A stretch of 37,907 nucleotides of DNA from Caballeronia sp. GAFFF1. GTDB taxonomy: Bacteria > Pseudomonadota > Gammaproteobacteria > Burkholderiales > Burkholderiaceae. Positions 23,826 to 31,550 of this stretch are shown in pieces. Location of the stretch: contig NZ_JALQEM010000035.1 of NCBI RefSeq assembly GCF_023630705.1, positions 1-37,907 on the forward strand. Reading direction: 5' to 3'. A program made the position numbers and the translations under genes. How positions within the stretch are numbered: the stretch's first letter is position 1; each line of letters opens with the position of its first letter. The notes below the pieces were generated by a model, which had not been told where the DNA came from, ran no database searches, and saw only the letters and a program-made list of their open reading frames with translations.

Positions 23826-24623
23826 ATGAGCGATGCAATGAACCTGCAACGCCTGAAACTCGCCGTCGATGGCCCGATCGCCCGCGTGACGCTCGATCGG
23901 CCGGACGTGCGCAATGCGTTCGACGACGCGGCTATCGTCGAGCTGACCGCCGCGGTTCGCGCGCTCAACGACGACGCCAACGTGCGCGCCATCGTCCTGG
24001 CCGCAAACGGGCCGGCATTCTGCGCGGGCGCGGACCTGAACTACATGAAACGCATGGCGGGCTTCACCGACGCCGAGAATCGCGCCGACGCGCTCGGTCT
24101 CGCGACCATGCTGAACACCATCTATGCGAGCGCGAAGCCGGTCATCGCGCGAGTGCAGGGCGACGCCTACGCGGGCGGCGTGGGCCTCGTCGCCGCGTGC
24201 GATATCGCGGTGAGCGTGGACACGGCGCATTTTTGCCTGTCGGAAGCCAGGCTCGGCCTGATGCCCGCGACCATCGCGCCCTACGTGATCCGCGCGATGG
24301 GCGCGCGCGCAGCGCACCGCTATTTCGTGACGGCCGAGCGCTTCGACGCGGCCGAGGCGCTTCGCATCGGTTTTGTGCATCAGGTCGTCGCCGCCGATGC
24401 GCTCGACGCCGCCGTCGACGCGATCGCCGCCAGCATCGCCGCGAACAGCCCGAACGCGGTGCGCGAATGCAAGCGGCTCGTCGCGGATCTCGCGGGCAGC
24501 GCCATCGACGAGACGCTCATGTCGGACACGGCGGATCGCATCGCGCGAATACGCGCATCGGAAGAAGGGCGCGAGGGCGTGCGCAGTTTCCTCGAAAAGC
24601 GCAAGCCGTCGTGGCTCGCCTGA
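23826..24623 (+). CDS. Enoyl-CoA hydratase/isomerase, methylglutaconyl-CoA hydratase-like
   Basis: A 265-residue crotonase. Oxyanion-hole segments are FCAGADLNYM (~66-75) and GDAYAGGVGLVAACD (~115-129). The FCLSEARLGLMPATIAPYV stretch carries the first acidic catalytic position, as in 3-methylglutaconyl-CoA hydratases (LiuC/GnyH) of leucine and isoprenoid breakdown. That substrate assignment rests on motif resemblance only, since no other liu gene is nearby. ACGAGGAGACAAGAC precedes the ATG. Its ribosome site exactly matches the complement of the 5' end of the small RNA predicted at 25744-25804. The GST gene follows 16 bases later, probably in the same transcript. Confidence 0.85.
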   Translation: MSDAMNLQRLKLAVDGPIARVTLDRPDVRNAFDDAAIVELTAAVRALNDDANVRAIVLAANGPAFCAGADLNYMKRMAGFTDAENRADALGLATMLNTIYASAKPVIARVQGDAYAGGVGLVAACDIAVSVDTAHFCLSEARLGLMPATIAPYVIRAMGARAAHRYFVTAERFDAAEALRIGFVHQVVAADALDAAVDAIAASIAANSPNAVRECKRLVADLAGSAIDETLMSDTADRIARIRASEEGREGVRSFLEKRKPSWLA

Positions 24624-24639
24624 GCGCAGACGGACGGCG

Positions 24640-25305
24640 ATGATCACGCTCCACCACTGCGTCAGCGCGCGCTCGTTCCGGCCGCTGTGGGCGCTCGAGG
24701 AAATCGGCCTGCCGTATGAGTTGAAGATGCTGCCGTTCCCGCCGCGGATGATGGCGCGCGCCTTCATGGACGTGAATCCGCTCGGCACGGTGCCCGCATT
24801 TTCCGACGATGCGCTGTTCATGACCGAATCCGCCGCGGTCTGCCAGTATCTCGCGGCGCGCTATTCGCCCGGCGGGCTCGATGTCGCGGTGCACGAGGCC
24901 GACTTCGGCCGCTATCTCAACTTTCTGCATTTCGGCGAGGCGACGCTCACGTTCCCGCAGACGCTCGTGCTGCGCTACACGCATTTCGAGCCGCCAGAGC
25001 GCCGGCAGCCGCAAGTGGCGGAAGACTACGCGCGATGGTTCCACGCGCGGTTGCGCGCGCTCGCGCCGCTTTTAGAACGCCAGGACTTTCTATGCGCGGG
25101 CCGCTTCACGGCGGCCGACGTTTCGGTCGGCTATGCACTGATGCTGGCGGAGCATCTGGACTTGAGCGCGCGCTTCGCCGAACCGGTCGCGCGTTACTGG
25201 GCCCGGCTGCGCGAACGCGACGGTTTTATCCGCGCGATGCGCGCCCAGGACGCCGCCGCCCGCGCGCAAGGCGTCTCGCCGGTGCCCGCGCCGGACACGC
25301 GCTGA
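24640..25305 (+). CDS. Glutathione S-transferase family protein
   Basis: A 221-residue GST. The N-terminal thioredoxin fold (LHHCVSARSFRPLWALEEIG) has Ser at the likely catalytic position. NPLGTVPAF holds the cis-proline and MTESAAVCQYLAARY the glutathione-binding Glu-Ser. The all-helical C-terminal domain has the FTAADVSVGYALMLAE capping box. It starts just after the hydratase gene, with only GGACGGCG as a weak ribosome site, and is likely co-transcribed. The substrate is unknown; such pairs sometimes handle reactive acyl or epoxide intermediates, which is inference here. Confidence 0.92.
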   Translation: MITLHHCVSARSFRPLWALEEIGLPYELKMLPFPPRMMARAFMDVNPLGTVPAFSDDALFMTESAAVCQYLAARYSPGGLDVAVHEADFGRYLNFLHFGEATLTFPQTLVLRYTHFEPPERRQPQVAEDYARWFHARLRALAPLLERQDFLCAGRFTAADVSVGYALMLAEHLDLSARFAEPVARYWARLRERDGFIRAMRAQDAAARAQGVSPVPAPDTR

Positions 25306-25438
25306 CCGAGCGCTTCCCTCCTTCACGTCCCTCCCTCCGTGGGGCTGTGCCATCCGCCGCGACGCTTTACTCTGCGCGTCAGGCGCTGACGTTCGACGCG
25401 CCTTTCCAGACGAAGCGTTCTTTGGCGAGGTGCCGGCG

Positions 25439-25624
25439 ATGTACGTCTTTTCGTGGTTCTTATCGATGATCGTGGCGCTCGTCGCGACGGGCACGATCCT
25501 TTACGCGCTGCCGGGGTCGGCTGCCGAAGAGTTGGGCATCGCGACCGCGCCGCAAGCGATACTCGCCGCCGACGTGAGCCGCGCGGACTCGATGGTGTTG
25601 TCGTGCGTCGGCGACGGGAAGTGA
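25439..25624 (+). CDS. Small single-span membrane protein
   Basis: 61 residues, MYVFSWFLSMIVALVATGTI opening with one hydrophobic helix (~4-25), followed by a short polar tail ending SCVGDGK. GCGAGG lies 8 bases before the ATG. Codon use is GC3-rich like its neighbours. No known family was recognised. It may be the last gene after the GST, but 133 bases separate them. Confidence 0.5.
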   Translation: MYVFSWFLSMIVALVATGTILYALPGSAAEELGIATAPQAILAADVSRADSMVLSCVGDGK

Positions 25625-25693
25625 GCGGGTGCGTTGTGAAGCGTCGGTGGTAAGTGCTTTCGGGTCAACGGCTTAGGCCATTCGTCAGTGCGA

Positions 25694-25726
25694 TATCCAC
25701 AGGCTTTTCCCCGATTTCTGTGGATA
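25694..25726. repeat. Inverted pair of DnaA-box-like sequences
   Basis: TATCCACAG (25694-25702) is inverted as CTGTGGATA (25718-25726) with a 15-base spacer; each arm contains eight of nine DnaA-box bases. GATATCCACA is identical to the core of the 47-bp elements at 14.5-14.7 kb. The pair sits just beyond the small-RNA terminator. Confidence 0.6.
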
Positions 25727-25743
25727 GTCTCGCCGCGACACCT

Positions 25744-25771
25744 AAAAAAAAACCCGCTCAAGAGAGCGGGC
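25744..25771 (-). terminator. Intrinsic terminator of the small RNA / cytochrome operon
   Basis: On the minus strand a 7-bp stem CCCGCTC/GAGCGGG with a 4-base loop is followed by nine T residues. It is a strong intrinsic terminator for transcription arriving from the right. Confidence 0.88.
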
Positions 25772-25804
25772 TTGAATCCACATCGGTTGAGACATGGAGG
25801 AGAC
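25744..25804 (-). ncRNA. Predicted ~61-nt small RNA with anti-Shine-Dalgarno 5' end
   Basis: A complete small transcription unit is visible on the minus strand: -35 TTGACT (25839-25834), 16-base spacer, -10 TATACT (25817-25812), predicted start near 25804 and an intrinsic terminator ending near 25744. The RNA begins GUCUCCUCCAUGUCUC, an unpaired C/U-rich stretch complementary to GGAGGAGAC ribosome sites, followed by a ~15-base linker and the terminator hairpin. It has no open frame with a ribosome site. This is the architecture of Hfq-dependent trans-acting sRNAs. It directly follows the cytochrome c gene, so a 3'UTR-derived form is also possible. It is a prediction from sequence only. Confidence 0.6.
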
Positions 25805-25811
25805 AAGGGCT

Positions 25812-25839
25812 AGTATAAACCCTTAGTCCACCAAGTCAA
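25812..25839 (-). promoter_or_regulatory. Sigma-70 promoter for the small RNA
   Basis: TTGACT and TATACT are separated by 16 bases, each five of six to consensus. It lies between the cytochrome c stop (25869) and the predicted RNA start. Confidence 0.6.
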
Positions 25840-25868
25840 GCGTTCGTTTCGAAAAAATTCGAACGCCC

Positions 25869-26195
25869 TCACTGCTTGCCGAGGCTGTGGTAATAGCTCG
25901 CCAGATTGGCGACGTCCGTATCTGACAGGCCTTTCGCCACCACGGACATCATCTCGTTCTGCCGCGCGCCCGAGCGAAAATCGTTGAGCGCCTTCACGAG
26001 GTATTCCTCCGTCTGGCCCGCCAGATTCGGCGCTTCCGGCAGCTTCGACATGCCGTCGAGCCCGTGGCACGCCTGACACTGCGCCGCCTTCGCGCGTCCC
26101 GCCTTGATATCGCCCGCCGCGAGCGACGCGTCCGATATTGGCGCAAGCATCGCCACCCATGCCGCGAGGGCCGCCGTCTGCTTCACGCGCCTCAT
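25869..26195 (-). CDS. Small periplasmic c-type cytochrome
   Basis: A 108-residue protein. Signal peptide: MRRVKQTAALAAWVAMLAP, cleaved near SLA-AGD. A single haem motif CQACH is followed by GLDGMSKLPEAPNLAGQ, and the axial Met is likely in NEMMSVVAKGLSD, before the closing ASYYHSL helix. This is a class I monohaem cytochrome. Its ATG overlaps the stop of the sorbosone-dehydrogenase gene in ATGA, so the two are translationally coupled and it is the likely electron acceptor of that enzyme. Confidence 0.93.
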   Translation of the reverse strand: MRRVKQTAALAAWVAMLAPISDASLAAGDIKAGRAKAAQCQACHGLDGMSKLPEAPNLAGQTEEYLVKALNDFRSGARQNEMMSVVAKGLSDTDVANLASYYHSLGKQ

Positions 26196-27460
26196 TTGGC
26201 CCCCGAGTACGAGATGCGGTAAATGGCGCCGGCGTAGTCGTCCGAGACGAGCAGTGACCCGTCCTGCAGCATCTGCACGTCGACCGGACGGCCCATGTAT
26301 TCGCCGCTCTGCGTGAGCCAGCCTTCGGCGAAGACTTCCGTTTCTCCGGCCGTGCCGTCGTCCTTGATCGGCGTGTACATGATGCGCGCGCCAATCGGCT
26401 TCGTGCGGTTCCATGAGCCGTGCTCCGCATCGAAGATACCGCCCTGATACTTCTGCGGGAACATCTTGCCGGTGTAGAACGACATGCCGAGGTCGGCGGC
26501 ATGCGCGGCGAACTCCACTTGCGGGAACACGACGCCCGCCGGCGGGTTCTGATCCTTGTACTCGACGGTGCGCACCTTCCCGCCGCCGTACCACGGAAAG
26601 CCGAAGTTCTCTCCGGCCTTCGTCGCGTGATCGAGCTCACCGGGCGGGGTGTCGTCGCCCATGCCGTCCACCTGGTTGTCGGTGAACCACAAGGTCTTGT
26701 CCTTCGGATTGAAGTCGAGCCCCACGGAATTGCGCACGCCATGCGCATACACTTCGCGGTTCTTGCCGTCCTGATCCATGCGGATGATGCCCGCGAGTCC
26801 GTTGCGGTCGAGTTCCGCGAGCTTGTCCTTAGGCGGCACGTTCCACGGCTGCCCGAGCGCGATATACAGCTTCTTGTCCGGTCCGATGCGGCACGCGCGC
26901 GCGCCATGATTGAAGCTCTCGAACTGCGTTGGAATCAGCTTGCCTTGCGGCACCACGACTGCCGCCGCAACGTCCGGTCCGCCTTCGCCGAAGAACTGCG
27001 CGGCCGGAAAACCGAGCACGCGGTTCTGCTCGGCCACGTAGAGCACGCCGTCCGGCGAGAAGCACACGCCGTTGGGCACCTTGAACGTCACCGACGAAGC
27101 GAACTGCACAACGTCGCTCGCGACACGCTGCTTCGTCCTGTCCGTCACCTGCCACACGCGATTCTTGCGCGTGCCGACGAACACCACGCCCGTGGATGGT
27201 TCGATCGCCATGTGCCGCGCTTCCGGCACGACCGCATACAGATCGATCTTGAAGCCCGGCGGCAGCTTGATCTGCTTCAGGTTTTCGCGAAGCGCGTCCG
27301 CAGTCTGACCGGTTTGCGGAACGGTTTCGGCCGGCTGCGTATTGCCGGTCTGACGGAAGTTGGACAGCGTGCCGACGTTGTCCTGCGCTGCGTCGGCGGG
27401 CGGTATGCAGGCGAGCATCGCGCCGAGGGCCAATGGCAAGAGCTTGAGCGTTGCGTTCAT
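26192..27460 (-). CDS. PQQ-type sugar/sorbosone dehydrogenase (beta-propeller)
   Basis: 422 residues. Signal peptide MNATLKLLPLALGAMLACIP, cleaved near ADA-AQD. The rest is a six-bladed propeller of the soluble glucose/sorbosone dehydrogenase family, with LPPGFKIDLYA, PNGVCFSPDGVLYVAEQNRV, YAHGVRNSVGLDF, WFTDNQVDGMGDD and GRPVDVQMLQDGSLLVSDD. The His and Arg of HGVRNSVG and the final SDDYAGAIYRI are typical cofactor-pocket elements. The family oxidises aldoses or sorbosone in the periplasm with PQQ; the substrate here is unknown. AAAGGAGACAACCGG precedes the ATG. The coupled cytochrome c downstream would take the electrons to the respiratory chain. Confidence 0.92.
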   Translation of the reverse strand: MNATLKLLPLALGAMLACIPPADAAQDNVGTLSNFRQTGNTQPAETVPQTGQTADALRENLKQIKLPPGFKIDLYAVVPEARHMAIEPSTGVVFVGTRKNRVWQVTDRTKQRVASDVVQFASSVTFKVPNGVCFSPDGVLYVAEQNRVLGFPAAQFFGEGGPDVAAAVVVPQGKLIPTQFESFNHGARACRIGPDKKLYIALGQPWNVPPKDKLAELDRNGLAGIIRMDQDGKNREVYAHGVRNSVGLDFNPKDKTLWFTDNQVDGMGDDTPPGELDHATKAGENFGFPWYGGGKVRTVEYKDQNPPAGVVFPQVEFAAHAADLGMSFYTGKMFPQKYQGGIFDAEHGSWNRTKPIGARIMYTPIKDDGTAGETEVFAEGWLTQSGEYMGRPVDVQMLQDGSLLVSDDYAGAIYRISYSGAK

Positions 27461-27632
27461 CCGGTTGTCTCCTTTTTTTACGGCATCGGAAGATGGTGTT
27501 CAACCACAGGCTTTCTTAGCCGAGCTCTCCGCGTTGTTGCGCCGGCAGGTACGGCGCCGCTGGCCCGGTAAAGCAATGTTAGGACACGAAACGCCGTATG
27601 TAAGCGGCGCGTGAATAAAGTCGATGCCGCCG

Positions 27633-28400
27633 CTACTTCCTGCCGTCGAAGATGAAGACGTTCGAGCGGTCCGGGCTCGGCAGCGCGACCAGAAGACGCG
27701 CGCCGTCGACGATGGCGCTGCCGTCCACCGTCGCGTCGGGAAGAGGGCAGGGCGCGGGACCGAAGGTGGCCGACACCGCGTAGGCGTTGACGCCGGGGCG
27801 CGGGCGCAGCGTTCCTTTGAAGATGCATCCTGCGCTGGTGGTGCCGGCGGCGTAGCCATCGGCGGCGACAGTGATGCGCGTCGTCGTCGAGCCGCCGAGC
27901 GCCATGCCGCGTCCGCTGTAGAGGCCGCCCGCATTGGCCAGCGTGGGCGCGGTGTCGAGCAGCGGCGCCGCCGTCGCGGAGAACCTGCGGCTCTCTGCGC
28001 CGTTGTCGCGCGTGATCGACCCTTCGACGGCCGGCGCATGCGCGAAGTCCGCCGTGAACGACACCGGCGACGGCGGCGCTGCGCCGATGCGGTAATTTAA
28101 TGCAGAGGCGCTTGCGAATCGTCCGTCGCTCGTCTGCGCGCCGTTCGTCGCAATGACGACGCCTCCGACGCCCGCGCCGCCGCTCGCATAGAAGAGGTAA
28201 GCGGTGCCGTCGAAGAGCACGAGCAAGGTGGCGTCCGCGTCGCCGAGCATGCCCTTGTAGACGCCACCGGATGGCAGCGTCGTCGTAACGGCCTGCGCCG
28301 GCGCGGCGGGTGGCGGGCTGGTCGAACAGGCGGCGAAGAACACGACGAAGGGTAGGGCAAGCGAGGCAGGGAACAGCGCGGCGCGTGTCGTGCTCGTCAT
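27633..28400 (-). CDS. Exported lipoprotein of unknown function
   Basis: 255 residues. The signal peptide (MTSTTRAALFPASLALPFVV) ends in lipobox FFAAC, so it is lipid-anchored. The mature protein is Gly/Ala/Thr/Ser-rich and repeats a beta motif: GGVYKGMLGDADATLLVLFDG, GGLYSGRGMALGGSTTTRI and CIFKGTLRPRPGVNAY, suggesting a beta-barrel or sandwich related to proteins that display short G-x-Y-x-G repeats. No catalytic motif was seen. The ATG has GGAGCCTTCG upstream; 45 extra in-frame residues before it look non-coding. It is not tightly linked to the sorbosone-dehydrogenase gene (172-base gap). Confidence 0.82.
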   Translation of the reverse strand: MTSTTRAALFPASLALPFVVFFAACSTSPPPAAPAQAVTTTLPSGGVYKGMLGDADATLLVLFDGTAYLFYASGGAGVGGVVIATNGAQTSDGRFASASALNYRIGAAPPSPVSFTADFAHAPAVEGSITRDNGAESRRFSATAAPLLDTAPTLANAGGLYSGRGMALGGSTTTRITVAADGYAAGTTSAGCIFKGTLRPRPGVNAYAVSATFGPAPCPLPDATVDGSAIVDGARLLVALPSPDRSNVFIFDGRK

Positions 28401-28534
28401 CGAAGGCTCCGGTCGCGGTCGTCCGCTTCGCGTGCTCGAAGCGGGAACGTCCTGTATAGGCGCAGGACTGCGGCGCGTCAAGCGAACGAAGCCGGCTCGT
28501 TTCGCGCACGCATCGCACATACAGAGGAAGCTCA

Positions 28535-29734
28535 TTGATCAATGCCACCGTCGTGATCTTCGGCGCATTCGACCGCCACAACTTCGGCGACATGTTGTTC
28601 GCGCATATCGAGCAGCGTCTTCTTGCGGAACGCCTGCCTGACGCCAAACCGGTTTTCGCAGGACTGGCCGCGCGGGACCTGCGCCGATACGGCGGCCATG
28701 CGGTCGCGGCGCTGGGCACGCTCGCCGGACGCCTGGGCGATAAGCCGGTCACGTTCGTGCATGCCGGCGGCGAGCTCTTGACCTGCGACGCGTGGGAAGC
28801 CGCCGTGATGCTCAACGAACCCGAAGACGCGCAGACGGTCATCGCGCGATACGGCGCGCGGGCCGAGGAGCGCTCAGCGTATGCGCGCGCTCTGTTGAAT
28901 TCCGACGCGCTCGCGCCCTATGTCGTCGGCCGGGAGACATGGCCGCAGGCGTCGTCAGTTCGCTTCAACGCGGTGGGCGGCGTGTCGCTCGACACGCGCG
29001 AGGCTGCGCTGCGCAACGAGGTCCTGACCAAATTGCGCTGCGCCGACGACCTCAGCGTGCGCGACGCGCACACGCAAGCGATGCTGCGTGCCGCGGGCAT
29101 CGAGGCGAGGCTCGTTCCGGACCCGGTGACGATGATCGCGGAACTCTTCGATTCACGCATCGCCTCGCGCGCCCGCCACGGCCCGGCGGCCGACGTGCGA
29201 CGCGCATGTCCGCGCGGCCATCTCGCGGTGCAGTTCAGCGCCGACTTCGGCGACGACGCCACGCTCGACCGGCTGGCGCGCGAACTGGATGCGCTCGCCG
29301 CATCGACCGGCCACGGCATCGCGCTGTTTCGCGCAGGCGCGGCGCCGTGGCACGACGACATCGACGCATACGAGCGGCTTGCGGCCCGCATGCATCATCG
29401 CGCGTTCGTCTTCCGGTCGCTGGACATTTGGGACATCTGCGCTTTGATCGCGACGAGCGCGGGATATGCGGGCAGCAGCCTGCACGGACGGATCGTCGCG
29501 ATGGCGTATGGGCTGCCTCGCATCAGCATGCTTCATCCGGACGAAGCGGCGCGGACCGGCAAGCAGGCCGCCTATGCGCAGACGTGGGACGACAAGAACG
29601 CGCCGGGTGCCGTGTCGATCGACGAACTCGAAGCGGCCATGCGCCATGCGATGAGCGCCGATCGCGAGGCGCTCAGGCAGCGTGGTCTGGAACTGGCGCG
29701 CTCGTATCGGGCTAGTGCCACGCAGCGCGATTGA
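28535..29734 (+). CDS. Polysaccharide pyruvyl transferase-family protein
   Basis: A 399-residue protein. The opening VVIFGAFDRHNFGDMLFAHI matches the nucleotide-sugar/pyruvyl-transferase start (G-x-x-N-x-GD). FNAVGGVSL, LSVRDAHTQAMLRAAGIEARLVPDPV and SAGYAGSSLHGRIVAMAYGLPRI are the central and C-terminal family signatures (SLHG-R). Members add pyruvate ketals to exopolysaccharide sugars; others have unknown roles. I use the TTG at 28535 because AGAGGAAG lies 7 bases before it and the N-terminal motif needs it; no ATG is available earlier in frame. No other polysaccharide genes are near, so its target glycan is unclear. Confidence 0.85.
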   Translation: MINATVVIFGAFDRHNFGDMLFAHIEQRLLAERLPDAKPVFAGLAARDLRRYGGHAVAALGTLAGRLGDKPVTFVHAGGELLTCDAWEAAVMLNEPEDAQTVIARYGARAEERSAYARALLNSDALAPYVVGRETWPQASSVRFNAVGGVSLDTREAALRNEVLTKLRCADDLSVRDAHTQAMLRAAGIEARLVPDPVTMIAELFDSRIASRARHGPAADVRRACPRGHLAVQFSADFGDDATLDRLARELDALAASTGHGIALFRAGAAPWHDDIDAYERLAARMHHRAFVFRSLDIWDICALIATSAGYAGSSLHGRIVAMAYGLPRISMLHPDEAARTGKQAAYAQTWDDKNAPGAVSIDELEAAMRHAMSADREALRQRGLELARSYRASATQRD

Positions 29735-29773
29735 ATCGGGCCCGCGGACTAGAAGCGCGCCGTGCGGCGCAGG

Positions 29774-30217
29774 TCAGCGTTCGTCGGAGAGCATCGTGCC
29801 CCGGCAATTAGCCGCGAGGCAGCGACACGCGTAGAGGCGCTTGAGCGCCGCTGTGCGCCGTCCTTCGACGGTGAGCCGATAGTCGATGAACAGTTCCTGT
29901 CCTTTGCCGATCGGAAGAAGCGAACGGATGAAGACGCGCTCGCCATCCTGCTCCGCCTCGCAATTCGGCGCGCAACTGTGGTTGAGCCAGCGCGCGGAAT
30001 TCCCGCCGCGAGCACCGTCGATCACGCGGCCGTCGTCGAGTCCGAAAAGAAACGTATGACCGTCCTCGGCGTTGGAGCGCTCGTACATGCGTTGCGCTTC
30101 CTTCCACGAAAGACGCTTGCCTTTGTATTCGAAGAGCAGCGCGCCCGCGGGCAGATCTGCGAGGGCGAAGACGCCCCGGCCATGAACGGGCGATGTTCGG
30201 ACAGTGATTCGACGCAT
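29774..30217 (-). CDS. SET-domain protein (putative lysine methyltransferase)
   Basis: A 147-residue compact SET protein: SPVHGRGVFALADLPAG (SET-N), ARWLNHSCAPNCEAE with the pseudoknot NHSCxPN motif, IGKGQELFIDYRL with catalytic Tyr, and a post-SET-like CRCLAANCRGTML that can bind zinc with the NHSC cysteine. Such proteins transfer methyl from SAM to protein lysines; bacterial targets are mostly unknown. I use ATG 30217; an ATG at 30277 with GAGGAC upstream is possible and would add 20 residues. It is divergent from the cupin gene and convergent with the pyruvyl-transferase-like gene. Confidence 0.9.
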   Translation of the reverse strand: MRRITVRTSPVHGRGVFALADLPAGALLFEYKGKRLSWKEAQRMYERSNAEDGHTFLFGLDDGRVIDGARGGNSARWLNHSCAPNCEAEQDGERVFIRSLLPIGKGQELFIDYRLTVEGRRTAALKRLYACRCLAANCRGTMLSDER

Positions 30218-30595
30218 GGTGTGGCGAGTCGCAGTGTTGAAGTATGAAAGTCGGCTGTGAAGGAGCCGCATCGCCATGACGGCGTCCTCATGGACCGGCG
30301 TCACGGTCGCGCACGCAGCGATGGACGCGCCGTGCTCGCGAGCTATCGTAACTGCATTGCGGGGGGATGGGGTGGCGCGTGTGACGATTCGTTCCGTTTC
30401 CTCTGGTGCTCACCGCCGTTCGCGGCTTGACGCGGGAGTCTCGCGCACGAGCGAGCGCGATACCGCTGCCCTGCATTCCCGTGCGACCGGTCGTGTGAGC
30501 CCGCTTCGCAAGGAAGCGAAAACGATTCGTTTGCGCCGCGCGGTCACGCTCGACTAGGCTCGGGGAACAAAGCGCATTGCGCGAAAGGAGCCGCG
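30218..30595. other. 378-base divergent gap between SET and cupin genes
   Basis: No gene is supported. It must hold promoters for both flanking genes. For the cupin, TTGCGC and TAGGCT with 18 bases between them lie about 30 bases before the ATG. A GC-rich frame across 30276-30557 lacks a ribosome site. Confidence 0.45.
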
Positions 30596-30937
30596 ATGAA
30601 CTCACCGATCGATCTGACGACGCTCGCTCTCACGCCGAACGACGGCTATCTCAATCGCGTCGTCGCCACCGTCAACGATCACGAGGTCCACGTAAGCGTG
30701 ATGACCTTTCCATACGAATGGCATCTGCATCCCGATTCGGACGAGACATTCATCGTCACGGAAGGCACGCTCGTGATCGACCTCGAAGCCGGCTCGATGC
30801 ACGTCCACGCCGGGCAACTGCTGACGGTCCCGGCGGGCGTGCGTCACCGCACGCGTCCGATGGGCGCGCGCTCGGTTAACCTCACCGTGGAAAGAAAGCA
30901 CGCGACGACCGTGTTCTGCGACGATCCGCGCGCATAG
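30596..30937 (+). CDS. Cupin-domain protein
   Basis: A 113-residue single-domain cupin. Motif 1 is WHLHPDSDETFIVTEG (two His, a Glu and a Gly) and motif 2 is LLTVPAGVRHRTRP, with the final His. Together these give the usual 3-His/1-Glu metal site. It is small and cytoplasmic, so it may be a metal-binding enzyme or sensor; the substrate cannot be inferred. GAAAGGAGCCGCG is a strong ribosome site. It is monocistronic. Confidence 0.92.
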   Translation: MNSPIDLTTLALTPNDGYLNRVVATVNDHEVHVSVMTFPYEWHLHPDSDETFIVTEGTLVIDLEAGSMHVHAGQLLTVPAGVRHRTRPMGARSVNLTVERKHATTVFCDDPRA

Positions 30938-31120
30938 GCCGGGGCGCGTCATGGACAGCCGATCCGGCTTGCCGATTGCTCAATCTGAATGCAGCGGCAT
31001 TTCCTTTCCTACGTTCTTTTCCGACGGCAGGCGCGCAGCGTGGTTCGCATCGGATCACGACGAACCGCGCTCGGGCTGACTCGTCCGAAACGAACGCACA
31101 GGTTCACGCGTGTTCAACCG

Positions 31121-31426
31121 GTGATTTTCGTGACGTATTCGAGTGGCAGACGCCCCAAGCTAGTCTATTTCCCAACCCGCATCGTCGCGCCGACGCCAGG
31201 CGCGAGCGAGAGCGATTTTCAGATTTACGCCTCGTATCGCGGTAGTGCGGCAAGCGGCTATTACGGCACCTTGAAGGTCGTGCGAAAAACGGACGGTCGA
31301 TTGCTCTTTCCGTTCGAAGGCGCGGACACGCTTGGGCCCTACGCGTCGAAGTCGGATGCAATCGAAGCGGCGCAGCGCCGCGGCGAGGAGGTCGTACACG
31401 CCGATCTCGCCCGTCCCGAGCTTTGA
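31121..31426 (+). CDS. Small conserved-looking cytoplasmic protein, unknown function
   Basis: About 101 residues from a GTG, ending AQRRGEEVVHADLARPEL. The core SDFQIYASYRGSAASGYYG, then LKVVRKTDGRLLFPFEGAD resembles a DUF-type family frequent in Burkholderia, as I recall; I cannot name it securely. The frame is open back to an ATG at 30989, but codon use before ~31120 has low GC at third positions and no ribosome site. The start is therefore uncertain (GTG 31121, GTG 31133 or ATG 30989). Confidence 0.7.
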   Translation: MIFVTYSSGRRPKLVYFPTRIVAPTPGASESDFQIYASYRGSAASGYYGTLKVVRKTDGRLLFPFEGADTLGPYASKSDAIEAAQRRGEEVVHADLARPEL

Positions 31427-31550
31427 TCGAATATCGTGTGTCGGCGGAACCCGCAAAGCCACTGCTGCTGAAGCGGTGGCTAGGCGGGAGCGCGACTTGC
31501 TAACATGTCGCTCTTCGCGCTTATCAGTGCTTCTCCCGCCGGCGGCCAAC

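Noticed and set aside
30276..30557. 93-residue frame between the SET and cupin genes
   Set aside because: Arg/Ser/Thr-rich with no ribosome site; it occupies the divergent promoter region.
30989..31120. N-terminal extension of the small conserved protein from ATG 30989
   Set aside because: Third-position GC falls sharply in this stretch and no ribosome site precedes the ATG; not fully excluded.
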